Counted from the stretch's first letter, positions 31,191-43,261 are shown. The stretch: 64,000 bases of DNA from Schistocephalus solidus (GCA_017591395.1 WEDG01003262.1:1-64000); one strand, 5' to 3'. Numbers and translations: made by a program. The notes: generated by a model from the sequence alone, not told the origin.

Positions 31191-32544
31191 AGCTAAACGA
31201 TGTTTTAGCTAACAGTGAACCAGACGTAACCACTTAAAACTTATGTTGCTGGCGAGACAGACCTTTGTACTCTACACACCTCATCAGTTAGCTTACGATA
31301 ACTTAACTTGCGGAGATTAAGGTGACCGTCTAGAGACGGAGACGAGATGGACGGAACAATTGCTGTGTGAAGATGCACGGTTCTAGAGAAGTTTCATTAA
31401 AGAGTCATGTACATTCCGGACTACCTGACGAACAAATCCAAATCATACAAATATGTGAACAGTGCACTGTTTCATGCTTTCACGGTAGCTGTCGTCTTAA
31501 GTCTCTTTGGTTAATGTCAAAAAACACCTAGGCATCCTTGCTGAAAGATGTAAACAATCAAATGTGGAGTAGGTAAATTGTACTTTCCTGATCTTAGCAG
31601 AAAAGAGTTCTTCTGAAGATGGTAGAAGGCGGCTTTTATATAACGCATTATCTTTGAATAGTGCTTAACCTAGGCCGAGGTGTCTGGAGTTTATATGGCT
31701 TATCAGAACGTGAGACAGACCTCGAAGCAAAAAACGTCCGTCTATCAGGGTAGAAAGAAATTGTCACCAACCTAGTTGGCCTTGAAAAATCCCGCCATGT
31801 TAATAACCCTCACATCCAACTACTCATGAAGCAGGGAGTCGCCTGCATTTTGCATATTCTAAAAAGTAGTCCTTACATTTACTCGATTATTATAAATCTT
31901 TTATTTATCCCACAGGTATTAACTGTGAAAGTTAAGGATAAAAGAACAGATGAAAAATGAAACTGTTCTAAAAATTAATCGAAAGAGTTGATCTTTTCAT
32001 CGGTCATCATCATGTCGAACACTGTGTTCATTTTCTTGCCGGACGCATAATTCTTAAATATCATTTTGCCCTTTTTTCAAACAAATTTTCATTAAACCTG
32101 CGTCAAATGAGTTCAAGCTATGGGAGTTTATTCCACTTAGGAAAACTTAAAACATTTCTTCCTGGGACACGTAACTTTAGAAAAAGTGCAAAGCAGTAGA
32201 TGGCAGCCAATTTAAGCAGCATATCACGTACCGCTTATTTTACAACGGAAATAGGGACGCACTAAATTTGTTTTCCAACTCGTCTAACTTACGTAAACGC
32301 ACTTACCCCTTCCCGCGTCTCTTTAGCACGGACCGTTTGAGCTTCCTCTAGGCGGGTATATAGCTTTGCCTAATTAGCCTTCATTCAATGCTCTATTTTC
32401 TGCGCGCATGCCCTCAGAAGTGAGGTTCCTCTAAGGAAGCGTGTTTTCTAAGAATATTTTAAAGTCTTTTCAAAGCATAATATATTGGAACCTTTATTTG
32501 TCTCTTTGAGATAAAGCTACGCTCTGCTAGGATCCAATTAAGGT
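31191..32544. other. No feature recognised
   Basis: AT-rich sequence. A small inverted repeat, AGCTAAAC...GTTTTAGCT, lies at 31191-31211. Nothing else found. Confidence 0.45.
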
Positions 32545-32815
32545 AAGTGTTAGGGTTTGGTTTAGGGTTAGGTTTAAGTTTGAGGTTAAGGTCAGAGGTG
32601 GGTATAGGGCCATGTTTAGGCTAGGGGGTTACGGTCTATTTTCGTGTTGAGTATAGGGCTGGGGTTATGTTTGCAGTTACGTTTTATGATAGGGTTAGTG
32701 TTATCGTGAAGACACGCGTATACTCACGCTTCCTGATATCTACCGTAAGGCCACGTATTTTATGTGACCGTGGTTGTTCCTACTTTTGTGTCCTGTTTCA
32801 GCGGCCATGCAAAGT
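32545..32815. mobile_element. MITE-like element with TTAGGG-like core, second copy
   Basis: Shares long blocks with 29740-30020: AGGTCAGAGGTGGG, TAGGGCCATG, CTAGGGGGTTACGGTCTATT, GTGTTGAGT, and an end complementary to ATGGCCGCTGAAACAGGACA. The left terminal repeat is not recognisable. Confidence 0.65.
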
Positions 32816-34529
32816 ATCCCTACCAATATGAGTTCGTTTATTCGGACGAAGATATAGCTTCGACGGAGTAGCACAAAGAAAGGGGTGAGGTAGATGTGTT
32901 TTATTAGTATGGTAAGCATGAGGGGCCGCTTTTTTGGTCTGTTTGCTAGGACAATAAAAGGGAATCTTCCGGATACTTTGGTGCTCACGTCTTCTCTGAT
33001 TCGTTATCTTTGCTTGTAGCCCGGAGGTGTTGTCACAAGGATCTGGACAAAGCTCAGTGCCTGTCAGTTTCTTGAAACAACACCGGCATCTATGAAGTGG
33101 TGTGAGTCTACCATACAGTAGATGTGCCAGGTTGTGCAATGGTAACTGAAATTCTTAAATGTGTCTTTGAATTACAAAGATTACTTAAGTGAGGATATAT
33201 TGTGAATAAGAATGCAGAATAATCCCAAAATATTTCTGTCACGCGATAATGCCGGTTTTTGAATGAATGCTTTTTAAGGACGCATGTAACAAATATTGCC
33301 TGGTTCTTATGCGTACTTAAGTAGTATGCATTTCACACAGTTCATTTTGATGCCCGCATACTTTCAAATATATTTTATTGAAAAAAGTATTCATCTTTTT
33401 TGTACTCATTCGGCATAAACGTATGTCCTCTTGAATTTTAAACTTGAAAGTGTATTTTCCATTTTTACAATAGTTTCTAGGTTTAATATTGTTAACCTCT
33501 TGAAATTGCCTTTCATAAAACATCAAATACATAGAAGTGTTAGTAGGTCTTATGTGGCATATAACTCGGTACAAATGGCGAAATTTAATGTCTTCTTAGC
33601 AGCACGGAAAGTGTACAACATAAACTCTTCAAACCCTTAGTCCAAGTGCAGCTGCAATGTGGCTACAAAGTATTCAGACTTTAAAAAACTGTTTTAAAAC
33701 CGAAGTAAAGCCTTTTTTGAGTATGAAACCTGAAGGTGCTAATATTTTTTGGCATGTATTGTATAAACACTAGTTGAATTTATAAGGGTGTAGAAAAAAA
33801 TAGGAACCATTCTTACTGCTTCAGTTAATGTAAGCAGTCGGAAAGAATCTCAATGAAAAGCCAGCGTACTCGTGTGACTGAAATAGGGTTTACTTGGTTT
33901 GCAAGATATTCCATATTACATTTCCCCATAAGCACGCCTTTCTAATCGACAACAAATACCAAAATATCGATTAAAATTTAATGAGATAGGCTCATCCATC
34001 ATCAGACAGATCTCCCACCGAACTCCTTTTACCTCGGTAACTCGGTCTGGATGAGAATACCGCTAGGTCAAACTGATAATTTGCAAGCTCCTTCTGCTTC
34101 CCATCAAGTGGATCTGTACAGTATGTACCTTTTTTTCCTCTGCATTCGCATATCCACCTTGTTACGATTACAAGACCACAGGAGATGCGTGTGTGTGTCG
34201 TCTGCCTTTTCAGAATTCCTGTCCATCCCTTCCACACATCTGCCGGTTTTTAAAAACGCAGCAGTTCGATCATCGCAACAGCAACGAAATCAACGGCCTG
34301 TGTCCCATGAAATTGTAATAGAAGCTGTAAGCTGCGTATCAATTCGTTTATAAGTAAGTCGATGTAAGCAGCACCAACCGCACTGACCTCGCCCTCATCC
34401 AACCCTCTTCGAAGGCAAAACCTGTCAAAACGACATGGGGAGTCCCTGGACACTAAACAGCACATCTTCGCGTGCCACGCGTGACCACGTTGCAGCGGAA
34501 TATATCAGCCCTTCACAGCGGACTGCTCC
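32816..34529. other. No feature recognised
   Basis: AT-rich sequence, with short frames on both strands and no recognised product. Confidence 0.45.
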
Positions 34530-34690
34530 GATTCCGCCTGAGGTGCATTGCCTTAGAAGCCACAGTCAGAAGAAGCCATTAAGTCCGACTCTAGCTCATG
34601 AGAGTACTGTGTTACCCCGTCTGATGACAGCCTTCCAAGGCACGACTCTCAGCACCTCGAGATAGATTCAGGGGCAGCAGGTTTATCATA
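34530..34690 (-). mobile_element. Strongly diverged ZnF-LINE 3' UTR scrap
   Basis: Order of blocks matches the LINE UTR: GAAGCCATTAAGTCCGACTC, GTTACCCCGTCTGATGACAG, CCTTCCAAGGCACGACT. Similarity is low, so this may be an older subfamily. Confidence 0.5.
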
Positions 34691-35435
34691 GTAGACCTTG
34701 CGCTGAAGTGCCTTAGGGTTGGATTCCTGAATGTCAATCGAAGGCTCTTCAGTCTCATTTCCACGAACTAATCCACTGTTTAAACCTGTGAACCAACTCG
34801 CAATGCGATTGCACGCAGTGACCAGCAAGACGGAACAGCTCTCTGACGCCTGTCACCCCCGATGTGGTCCCCAATTCATGTACCAGGCTAGGCCAAAGGA
34901 CATCTACCCCACTTAAGTGGAATGTGCATGTTCTGACAGGAGAGGTTTTGTCGACTATACCGGCGCTGACATGGTGTTTCGCGCGTTACCTGTGGAAGAA
35001 GGGCACTGTCTGCTATGGGCAGGTGTTATTTTTGCGGGTCTCACTGAGTAGTTCCGTCTGTTTATGCTTGCAGGTATGGCGAGCTGCTGAGGTGTTGACT
35101 GCTGAGATGTTGTTATTTATGCGCACACACTCAACCGCCAAAGACCTGAGCTTGTAGAGACTGCGGAGAGGTGTTTGATTGCCACATTTTGGGATTCGCG
35201 GTATTTTTCCCTCGACCCACAGTGCAATTGGTTTGAAAGTGATCAAAGGAACCGATGTGTGTTTTAAAATCGCGATCATGATGGAGAAAATATCCTCCAC
35301 AATTTGGAGGAGAAAGAAGCAACAGTGGTAGTGGTTGGTAACATTGCAGTCAGTGTCCTATCTTCGCTTCTTCTGAAGGTCGCGGTGAGCAAGGGGAGAT
35401 GTTTGTGAGGTAAGAGGTGGGTTGGTTGTGTAGAC
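34691..35435. other. No feature recognised
   Basis: No coding or repeat content that I can name. Confidence 0.45.
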
Positions 35436-35632
35436 TCTGCAGATTTCAAATGATACCGATGTATCAAATGAATACTGCCGACAAAGAAGAGGGAGATTGA
35501 AATGACTATTTCTGGCTTATTAGCCGTCGTCAGCCAATCACAGCCAACCACAGGTGGTGCACCACACGAGAATCGAACCCTCGACCCCTTGATCAAAAGT
35601 AAAATGCTTTAACCATTGAGCCACGGGATCGT
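35436..35632 (-). mobile_element. S1 SINE, minus strand
   Basis: The minus strand reads CCGTGGCTCAATGGTTAAAG (A box), GGGTTCGATTCTCG (B box), GTGGTGCACCACCTGTGG, then GGCTGACGACGGCTAATAAG. The 3' part is truncated. Confidence 0.75.
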
Positions 35633-35649
35633 TGTCTTGCCGTTTAGAT

Positions 35650-35890
35650 CAGGTCACAGTTTCGATCCTCGTGTGATAAACATACTGGGGTTGGGTATGA
35701 CTAGCTGACGACGGCTAATATGCCAGAAATGGTCATTTCAGTCTCCCTTGCCTTTACCGACAATATTCATCTGCCTATTCAACTACTAGGCGCTGTGTGG
35801 CTGCTGGCGGGGCTGACGAGTGAGCCGCAAGGCAGAACGGAACGTGTGATTTCCATTAGCGATCGGTGAGCGTTAATCAACGAATGATAC
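35650..35890 (+). mobile_element. S1 SINE body, plus strand
   Basis: TTCGATCCTCGTGTGATAAA, then GGGTTGGGTATGACTAGCTG, ACGACGGCTAATATGCC, GTGTGGCTGCTGGCGG, GGCAGAACGGAACG and CGATCGGTGAGCG. It lies back to back with the preceding minus-strand copy. The A-box part is degraded. Confidence 0.7.
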
Positions 35891-36604
35891 CTAGGTGTGT
35901 CCAGAAGGGACAAAATGGACACGATGACATGCATGAGCGTTCGGTTCCCCACAGTTTTCGCCGTGAATGCCTCCGGGAGTGACACCAGGTTCATGACGCG
36001 AGCCAGCCCCCTGTCATACTCTTTTTATGAATCGCTCCGGACATCCAAACTTCAGAAAAATTCGCCTGAAACCATCTTAGTTCAAAGCCTTTCTCTGATT
36101 CAAGAAGCTGGTGCAGTCTTTTGACCGCGCTTCCGGGCAGATCTCTTGCATTTGACAACGGACAAATATTATGTCAGATGTTCCACGACCACTGCCACAT
36201 CTACAGTGACATCCATTTAGTTGATCCTGCTCCAGATAAAACGATAAGGCAGCTAAACAGGACCTGGACAGAATTTCAAATGAAGGGGACGTTTCCCTGT
36301 CGGTAACCCTCGCCTCTATATAAATCGACGCTGATGAAGTCCTTGAAGTCGTGCTTGATTTGACCTTATTTCAATAGCTTTTGAACTGAGGGCCCCATAA
36401 ACGGGGTTTTCAGCTGGAAGTGATACACCACTCTGCGATTGGACGCTGATCTTCTTCTATTGCAGCCGGGACTTTGTGAAGATCTGACTTGGATTTTGAG
36501 GTGACGGAGTGAGGATTCCTCTGAAGTGTTCTACAAACAGCTATATAATTTATGATTTTTCAGTTCAGAGAAGGATATGTTTATGCCCATGAAGTTGATA
36601 GGCA
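35891..36604. other. No feature recognised
   Basis: Short frames only; no known domain or shared repeat. Confidence 0.45.
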
Positions 36605-37014
36605 GCCAATTCATGCTGTACGCGAGGGATTATTCATATCACTGCACGCTGTGTTAGCTTGGGTTTTTACAGTTCTTTGAAGTCCCCAATCGTTCACATT
36701 TACGCTCAGCTTCTTATGTGTTTCTTTCTGGCGTGTCATGTAGACTGCTTTATTGTAACTGCCGCACTTTATGGTGCAAGTCGTGGGGTTCTTGTTCTTT
36801 GCACAGGCCGCGAGAATTTCGCCCTGGCCACATGTCGTCGGAGGAGCAGCAACTTGAAAATTGGCGTCATTTCTCCACATTACTACTGCGTGTTCGGAAA
36901 TTCGTCTTCGAAACAGTCTTCCAAATTTTCCAACGTAGTGGCTTTGCAAACAACTACAATAAATTCGCTAAACGACTCCATACGTTTCTTGCTGTGGCAG
37001 TGGACCATTTTTTC
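36605..37014 (-). mobile_element. PLE fragment, left of LINE C insertion
   Basis: The minus strand reads TYGVV, stop, RIYCSCLQSHYVGKFGRLFR and RRISEHAVVMWRNDANFQVA, a GIY-YIG start of the CSC/YVG type seen at 22.9-23.6 kb. The upstream MRTKDP segment is found on the other side of LINE C (42006-42110). The remaining tail to 36611 has frame breaks. Confidence 0.75.
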
Positions 37015-37640
37015 GGGTTACAAAGGGTACTAGATAGGGGGTAACACACAGATAGCATAAGGTTGCTCCATTTTTCTCGTAAAGGTGGTAAATGCTCCTG
37101 TGGCCACCTCTAACTGGTACCCAACTCTCACCTGTAGCTCCTCAAAGCTGGATTCTTCCCAGCGGCCACACCCCAGTTAACTGCCACGACCGGTGGGCTA
37201 AACCAAGTGAGGGCCTCTGGTTTTTGAGTGTCCCCACACCCGGAACGTCTGCTCCCTTCCCCCTGCTCTTCCCCCTCTCCCATCCTCCCTGCCTCTTCCC
37301 CCTTACCCACCCACATCTCTCCTCACCCTTCTCTCTTCCCTTCACGGTCGAAAGTCATACGGTGGGCACGAAAGTAATCACGTTGGTGGCCCAGGCGAAT
37401 CGATCGCTCTGTCACTAATCCAAATCATGACCCATAGTGGAGTTCGGTATCCATCTGTGATGTCCCAGCAGCCCGATTGAGGGACAACACTGCTTGCCTC
37501 CTCGTGGAGGAAGGGGCTCGGACCTGGCGCAATTCATAGGGGACAGTGCATCTCTCAACGAGACTAAAATTCCCTGAACAGGGTCAGCTGAGAGAGGTGG
37601 GAAACAGCTATAAATTCTTTTGGAGCGGCTGCCCAAAGAC
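37015..37640 (+). promoter_or_regulatory. 5' UTR of LINE C
   Basis: Contains GGGTACTAGATAGGGGGTAA, CACCTGTAGCTCCTC, GGTGGGCTAAACCAAGTGAG, a CT-rich tract at about 37250-37340, and CACGGTCGAAAGTCATACGG. Homologous to 1-422 and 17276-17857. An internal promoter is expected for the family but not shown. Confidence 0.7.
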
Positions 37641-38440
37641 AGAGTGACGCGACACTGTTATGACATCCGGAACGACAACGTGGGACGTCTGACCTGTCTG
37701 TCTCCATCTATCTCTTCAGGGAGACTATTTAGCCACCATCATCAGCACCTACGTCCCCAATGATGAGTTCTCATGCGGCGAAGGACAAATGCTGGAGAGC
37801 CTGCACGCCCTCCCTCCAACGCCAGGGCGGGTGGGCTTTTGAAATTGAGCCACCATCTTTTCTGATCTCCATTCGCATGTGAATCCTCTTATATGTACGT
37901 AGATTGACCTATTTCACCCATGATATACTGTATTTTAACACTATTTGTCTATTCGAACAACACAATCGAGGTCATCAGCGCACGACGCTGGCCCCATTTT
38001 GAAAGAAGTCCAAATTGATCGATAATTTCAGACGGATTAAAGGACGATTCTGCACGGTGAATGGAGGACTCTTTTTGCTGAAATTTTTGGAATTTTACTT
38101 TCAAAAAGAAGCGTAGCTTTCTCTCTATCTAACTGTACCGAAAGCGCCCGCATTGGCACAGATAAAGCCCCGTGGACAGTGGTTTTAACGATAACGGCCT
38201 ACTTCTTCTGTGAATCTGTGCGGAACACCGTCTTCTGCTGACCAACACCTTCCGCCTTCCGACGCCGGAGGAGGCCACGTGGATACAACCTCGGTCGAGA
38301 CACTGGCACTTGCTAACCTATGTTCTGGTCTGGAGGCGAGACTAAGAGAACGTGCTGGTCCCTGTGCCGACGGATGAACGGATCATCGCCTCGTCATCTC
38401 AAAGACGAGGCTTCGTCTGCAACCACGTAACAAACCTCAA
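37641..38440 (+). pseudogene. Endonuclease remnant of LINE C
   Basis: Only parts of the EEP domain are readable: SATIISTYVPNDE-like sequence near 37730-37765, LESLHALPPTPGR near 37800, then after the inserted repeat RIGTDKAPWTVVLTITAYFF and a [20 protein letters not shown] segment (about 38245-38310) and DERIIASSSQRRGFVCNHV, each in a different frame. The ETR and WNV segments of the N-terminus are not recognisable. This copy could not nick DNA. The endonuclease runs into the linker without an intron: the frame passes through LQPRNKPQGK, a TGA, and PQGKLNTVLFNVPAHH. Confidence 0.75.
37826..38130 (-). repeat. 290-bp dispersed repeat inserted in the LINE C endonuclease
   Basis: Minus-strand copy of the unit found at 45470-45757, 53019-53257 and 58305-58640. 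It starts at GGCGGG and ends at GCTTTCTCTCTATCT on the plus strand. It splits the endonuclease between the LHALP block and the following GTPK-type block, so it arrived after LINE C. Confidence 0.8.
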
Positions 38441-40560
38441 GGTAAGTGACCACAAGGTAAGTTGAATACTGTTTTGTTTAATGTGCCTGCTCACCATCTC
38501 TATTTCAGCAACGAGCTGGCCAACCGGCAATCCAACATTCCTGCCAGCGACGAGGACGTCTTCATGGAGAACCGCTAGTGCCAACTGAGGGACACGGTTC
38601 AGTCCATTGCCCTGGATGTCCTCGACAACGCACACCGTCAAAACAAGGACGAGTTTGATGACAACGACGCAGCCATAAACGCTCTGCTCGTTGAGAAGAA
38701 CCAGTGGCACAAAGCCTACGCTCAGCACCCTACCGATGCAAACAAGACAGCCTTCTACCGAAGTCGCCGCCTTGTATAGCAACGACTGTGGGAGATGCAC
38801 GATGCCTAAATGGCTCACAAGGCTGAGGAAGATCTGAGGGTAGTAAAGACCGCAACGAATGGAAGAGCTATTTCATCGCCACCAAGGCTGTCTATGAACC
38901 TCCCGTCGAAGGAGCCACCCCTCTTCTCAGTGCTGACGGAATAACCCTACTCACTGAGATGACGCAACTTCTGAAGCGTTTGGCCAAGCACTTCCGAAGC
39001 GTTCTTAACCGGACCTCCACCATCTCCAACGGCGCCATCGACCAACTGCCTCAAGTGGAAACCAACGCTGAACTTAAGCTTCCTTTCCTCTTTCTAAAAA
39101 CATTCAAGGCCGTGCAGCAAATCTCAAGCTTGAAAGCATTTAGATCAAACAGGTACCTGCTGAGATGTGCAGGCATGGCGGCCCATTAACTAATGAACCA
39201 GCTCACAGCGCTCTTCCAGGCGATTTGGCACCAAGAACAGGTCCCTCAGGAGTTCAAAGACATCGAAATTGTCCAGTCCTACAAGATGAAGGGGAACCAC
39301 AAAAACTCTGCGACAACCGCCGCCACTATCGCTGCACCACCGACATAATTTTTGCCACAAGCCAGTTGCAGGAGAAGTGTCAAGAGATGCAAACACACCT
39401 CGTCACTACTATCGTGGATCTGACGAAAGCCTTCGACACGGTGAATCGCGAAGAACTGCGGAAGATCCTGCAGAAATTCGGATGTCCCGAGAAATTCTCT
39501 CACATGGTGCGTCAATTCCATGATGACAATGGACAATGGTGCTGTCTCAGAGGCCTTCGCAGTGACCAACAAAGTGAAGCACGGCTGCGTCATCGCACCT
39601 ACCCGCTTCAATCACCTGTTTTCTGCCATACCAATGGAAGCCCACCGTAACGAACGCCTCGGGATCCGCATCGTCTACCGGATGAATGGCCAACTCCTCA
39701 ATCAACGGCGGATGCACTCGCACTCGCGTGTATCCATAGCCACCATCCATAAACTTCCCTTCGCTGACGACTGCGAACTCAATTAAACAACCGAAGAGGA
39801 CATGCAAAGGAGCATGGACCTCTTCGCTGCCACTTGTGACAACTTCGAACCGCACATCAACACGAAGAAAACGGGGGCCATGTATTAGCTGCCACCCAAT
39901 ACCATCTACAACACTGCTCGCATCAACGTCAACTGTGCTCATCTGAAGACCGTGGATACCCTCACCTACCTGGGAAGCAACCTCTCCCGCAGCACCAAAA
40001 TCGACGATGAGGTCGCCGACCGGATCCCCAAAGCCAGCCACGCCTTCGGACGCATGCAGAACCTCGCCTGGAATCGACAGGATCTCCACCTCAGCTCCAA
40101 ACGCAAAATGTACAAAACTATCATAATCCCGACGCTGATGAACAGAGTGGAGACCTGGACGATCTTTAAAAAGCAGGCCCGGAAGCACACCCTCTTCCAC
40201 CTCATCTACCTCTGCAGAAATAAAGCTGAGATACCAAGACAGGATCCCGAAAACATAAATGTTAGAACGAACAGGCCTCCTCAGCATCTACACCCAGCTG
40301 AAAGAACTGCAACTGCGCTGGAACGGCCACTATGTGAGAATTGCTGACGGGTGTCTTACACAACAAATCTTCTATAGAGATGTCGTCACGGGTTCTCGTC
40401 TACAAGGGGGTCAATTGCGACCCGATGAGGACACTCCCGAAGCATCTGCAGATCAACTCGACAAACGAGAAGTACTGCGCCCGGTACCGATCGGCCTGGA
40501 GGAGGGCAGCAATGACAGGAGCAGCAATCTATGAAGCTACTCGGATCGCCTCCGCCAAGG
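38441..40560 (+). pseudogene. Linker and reverse transcriptase of LINE C
   Basis: The linker has HRQNKDEFDDNDAAINALLV (about 38635-38695). The reverse transcriptase follows with LKRLAKHFRSVLNRTSTISN, LQEKCQEMQTHLVTTIVDLT with KAFDTVNREELRKILQKFGC (39370-39480), and the catalytic IHKLPFADDCELN at about 39748-39785, where FADD is intact but followed by TAA. The YLGSNLSRSTKIDDEVADRI block is at about 39970. The segment joining the fingers and palm (the LLNIAGKIFARILLNR region) is missing near 39320. A third reading-frame change follows 40250. Inactive. Confidence 0.88.
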
Positions 40561-41140
40561 CAAAAAGGGGCACACGAAAGTCATCCGCACCCCGACAAAC
40601 ACCGCCGAAACCTAAGCCCTCCAAAAATACCCGCCCTGTCAATACATCTTCTGCCTGTGAATCGGTCTAGTCGGATACCTTCGGATGGAATGCAACAAAA
40701 GTCCGATCACTTCAAATTCTGCGTTAAAATTCTGCAAACCCTCCTTTGGAGTCCCTAACGGTCACCACTGGCACCAATTCCCCTAATCTCACCATCATAG
40801 GGACCACATCGCAATACTCATCACTTGTTAACTCTACCACCACCACCACCACCACCACCACCACCACCACCACCACCACCACCACCACCACCACCACCAC
40901 CACCACAACCACTACCACCACCAGTGATGGGGGCTCAGTCCTCATTGTGACCGCACATTAACCTCACGAATCGGCCTGGTCACTCACTTGTGAATCCAAG
41001 GTACATGAACTGCTAAACCAGTGCCAGGAGCACCAAGCTTCAGCAGAAATCGCTGTATTCTCTTTCCCTTACTGCTTCCGCACATGCACGCACCACATGG
41101 ACCTATTAAATTACATCCATCTCTACGATAACCTGCGGTA
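40561..41140 (+). pseudogene. Worn C2H2 tail of LINE C
   Basis: Finger 1 is reduced to CQYIFCL, stop, IGLVGYLRMECN (about 40640). A (CAC)n microsatellite has expanded in the Thr-rich spacer (40836-40923). Finger 2 reads CDRTLTSRIGLV-THL-type sequence (about 40950). The last finger reads FPYCFRTCTHHMDLLNYIHL, ending DNLR-stop at 41138-41140. Fingers 3 and 4 are lost or unrecognisable, so this tail is the most eroded of the four. Confidence 0.7.
40836..40923. repeat. (CAC)n microsatellite inside the LINE C tail
   Basis: About 28 CAC units with interruptions near the end. It corresponds to the Thr/Ser-rich spacer between fingers 1 and 2 in copies I and B. Confidence 0.95.
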
Positions 41141-41152
41141 AACCACCGTAGG
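41132..41152 (+). other. Hairpin over the LINE stop codon (copy C)
   Basis: CCTGCGGT-AAACC-ACCGTAGG pairs at all eight positions, with a G-U at position 4 where copy I has C-G and copy A G-C. Confidence 0.65.
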
Positions 41153-42005
41153 CTAAACCACATTAACGTGCAATGCCTCCACCAATACATACACAACGCC
41201 CTTACCATCATCACGTACCTGAAAACATCACGATTTCCTCGAAAACTTAGCTTGAAAGGCTGCCAACTGACGCTTACACCAGACCACACCGTTGGTCCCG
41301 TGTGTGATGTGCATTGAGTTTCTGACCAGTGGACTGGGAGTCAGACGCCAATGGCTCCTTCATATCCCCTGGTTTAATGAATCCTAGTGTGTGCGTTATG
41401 GGGGCCGGGTTGTGCCATGGTTCGCAAAGACGCGTACGCCGTCCCGTCAACCAATGCGCTCACTCCAACATCAGACAACTGACCATCTTAGATGGTGGTC
41501 TTATTGTGGGTGTGGGGAGAGAGAGAGGTAGATGGCACACCGCATTTTCCTCACTATACACAATCTGATGCGCTTGAAACTATCACGGTGCGCTAAAAGC
41601 CGTAGCTTAGAAGGTTGCCAACTAACGGGATAACTCGAACCACGGGGTCAGTCCAGTGTGTGTTTTGTGTAAAGTGGCTGACTGGCGGACTGAGAGTCAG
41701 GCTGCAATGGCTCCTTCTTAGTGTGGCCTTTATGGCACTCCCCTTCAATTAGGATCTGAACAACCCCTATTTTTTGTTGTTGTTTTATTGTTTGGTGTTG
41801 AACCAAAATGCGTATGGGCCTGTGCCATCTCCACACCTCTGGCCTTCTTGACTGTTTCTTGACACTGGCCCAGAGGGAGCGTGACAGAGTGTGAGGTAGA
41901 TGCAGTGCAAGCCTACTCTCACTGTAATCCAGCGCAATTTGCCGTCCCTGCATCACCCTTCTGTGGGCATACGGTGGACATCGTCGAAAACGACAGTCGA
42001 ACTGG
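41141..42005 (+). other. 3' UTR of LINE C (Y-type)
   Basis: Has the Y-type block with TGGCTCCTTCATATCCCCTG and the shared 3' half, plus an insertion of roughly 60 bp around 41760-41815 containing a TGTTGTTGTTTTATTG stretch. It ends with ACGGTGGACATCGTCGAAAA. Confidence 0.8.
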
Positions 42006-42110
42006 CGGGTCTTTTGTTCTCATCACCCGATGCATTTTAAATGCCTCTGGCCTGCGTGTGACTCTAACTTCAAGTAGGGTGAAAAGACAGCCTATGGCCT
42101 CTTAAAGGGT
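42006..42110 (-). mobile_element. PLE fragment, right of LINE C insertion
   Basis: The minus strand reads HLKCIG and, in the next frame, MRTKDP, matching MRPKDPVQGRKR just upstream of the GIY-YIG start at about 23.25 kb. It joins to 36605-37014 across LINE C. Confidence 0.6.
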
Positions 42111-43261
42111 TCTTTACGTACGGAATCACTTGCCACATTTTGGCGTTGGTGCAATTTAGTCCATCGTTTGGTTTGCATATGCACCAGTTAACATTGTGTC
42201 GCGGGTAGCCATTTTCTCTGCACATCCGTCAAACCTATCACAATTCGATAAACTTATCTTCGGGTACAATTCAGTGTGCCTCACCACACCAACTTACTGC
42301 CCTTCGCAACTGCGCTTGTGACTGATTGGGTGGTTGCTGTTGAAGTTCAGTACTTGCGTCGTAATCTTCGCTTTCCCGAGCAGTTTGTTTTTAGCTGACC
42401 AAAATCTTTGCGTCAGGCGAGGACATAAAGGCAGGCCAGCTGTTTGTTTTCTGCCTCGGAAAATGAATGTTCAGGAAGATACCGCCGAGGTATTCTTTGA
42501 ACGTTGGCACCGGATCCAGGCAATAAAATTCCTGGAAGAAATCCATTTTCAATGCTGGTACGCTATAATTTTTTTGGAACAAAAGCAATCAACGTTAAGG
42601 GAGTAAAGTCTAAGCTAAAGCATCTGTAAGTGGGATTTGCATGCATGTGTCAACAAATGCAACACCTTTTCGGCAACCAAGGACAAAATTCGTCAATTAT
42701 GACTTTACAGTGAGCATGGTTCTACAGCGTAATTGGACTGTTGCCTCTTTCATTAGGCAGTGGTTTCAAAAGCCCCAATCAACAACCGGCAAGGACACGA
42801 ATAACGAATAGCCTCAATCTGTCCGCTAAAAATGCCTTAAGCTCTGCACCCGCTTCTTGGTTGGTCTTAGGCTGGTTTCCAGTTTTTCGTCAGTCATCAG
42901 TCACTTGCAAATCATACGTTTATTAATCTTCCTCTGACTGGGGCTGAATTTTCTGCCGTTTGAAGCCGTTTTCTTCAGGAAGACACGCCACCCACACGGC
43001 TTTGACGAAGTGTTTTCTCATATCTGCCCCTTTGTAGGTCAAATCTGCGACTTTCACCCAGCGAATACGAAGATGTTGCTATAGAGTAAGCCCTAAAAAG
43101 AGGTTGGTCTAAGGATGCCTGTGTGTCGAGCTGATCATGTGCGTAATGCGGGAAGATGGGGTATGGAACCTTGATTGCCTGCAATGCATAAAAAGAGCCG
43201 AAAACGTACCTTCGCAAGACACACACCCCAACTCTGATTTCCAGGCTGATTACGGCAAATA
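42111..43261. other. No feature recognised
   Basis: No coding or shared repeat content recognised; the short frames look random. Confidence 0.45.

Larger units (their letters stand above)
37015..42005 (+). mobile_element. ZnF-LINE copy C, near full length, heavily mutated
   Basis: Plus-strand order: 5' UTR, endonuclease (interrupted by a 290-bp repeat), linker, reverse transcriptase, worn C2H2 tail, Y-type 3' UTR ending in CGTCG-AAAA-CGAC. It keeps all sections but has many stops and frameshifts, and the endonuclease has deletions as well as the insertion. It lies within a PLE. CGGGT is found at both borders (37014-37018 and 42006-42010), but this is too short to prove a duplication. Confidence 0.88.

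Noticed and set aside
38435..38508. Apparent spliceosomal intron between endonuclease and reverse transcriptase (AAG-GTAAG donor and a pyrimidine-rich CAG acceptor, also in copies I and A)
   Set aside because: The sequence is readable as coding through the junction (LQPRNKPQGK, stop, PQGKLNTVLFNVPAHH and on into the linker), and splicing would shift the frame. The splice-like motifs come from QGK and FSN codons.
40724..40961. Poly-Thr and poly-Val frames
   Set aside because: Products of the (CAC)n tract inside the decayed LINE C tail.
37014..42010. CGGGT as target-site duplication of LINE C
   Set aside because: Only five bases, and the left copy may overlap the element's own G-rich 5' end; recorded as uncertain.
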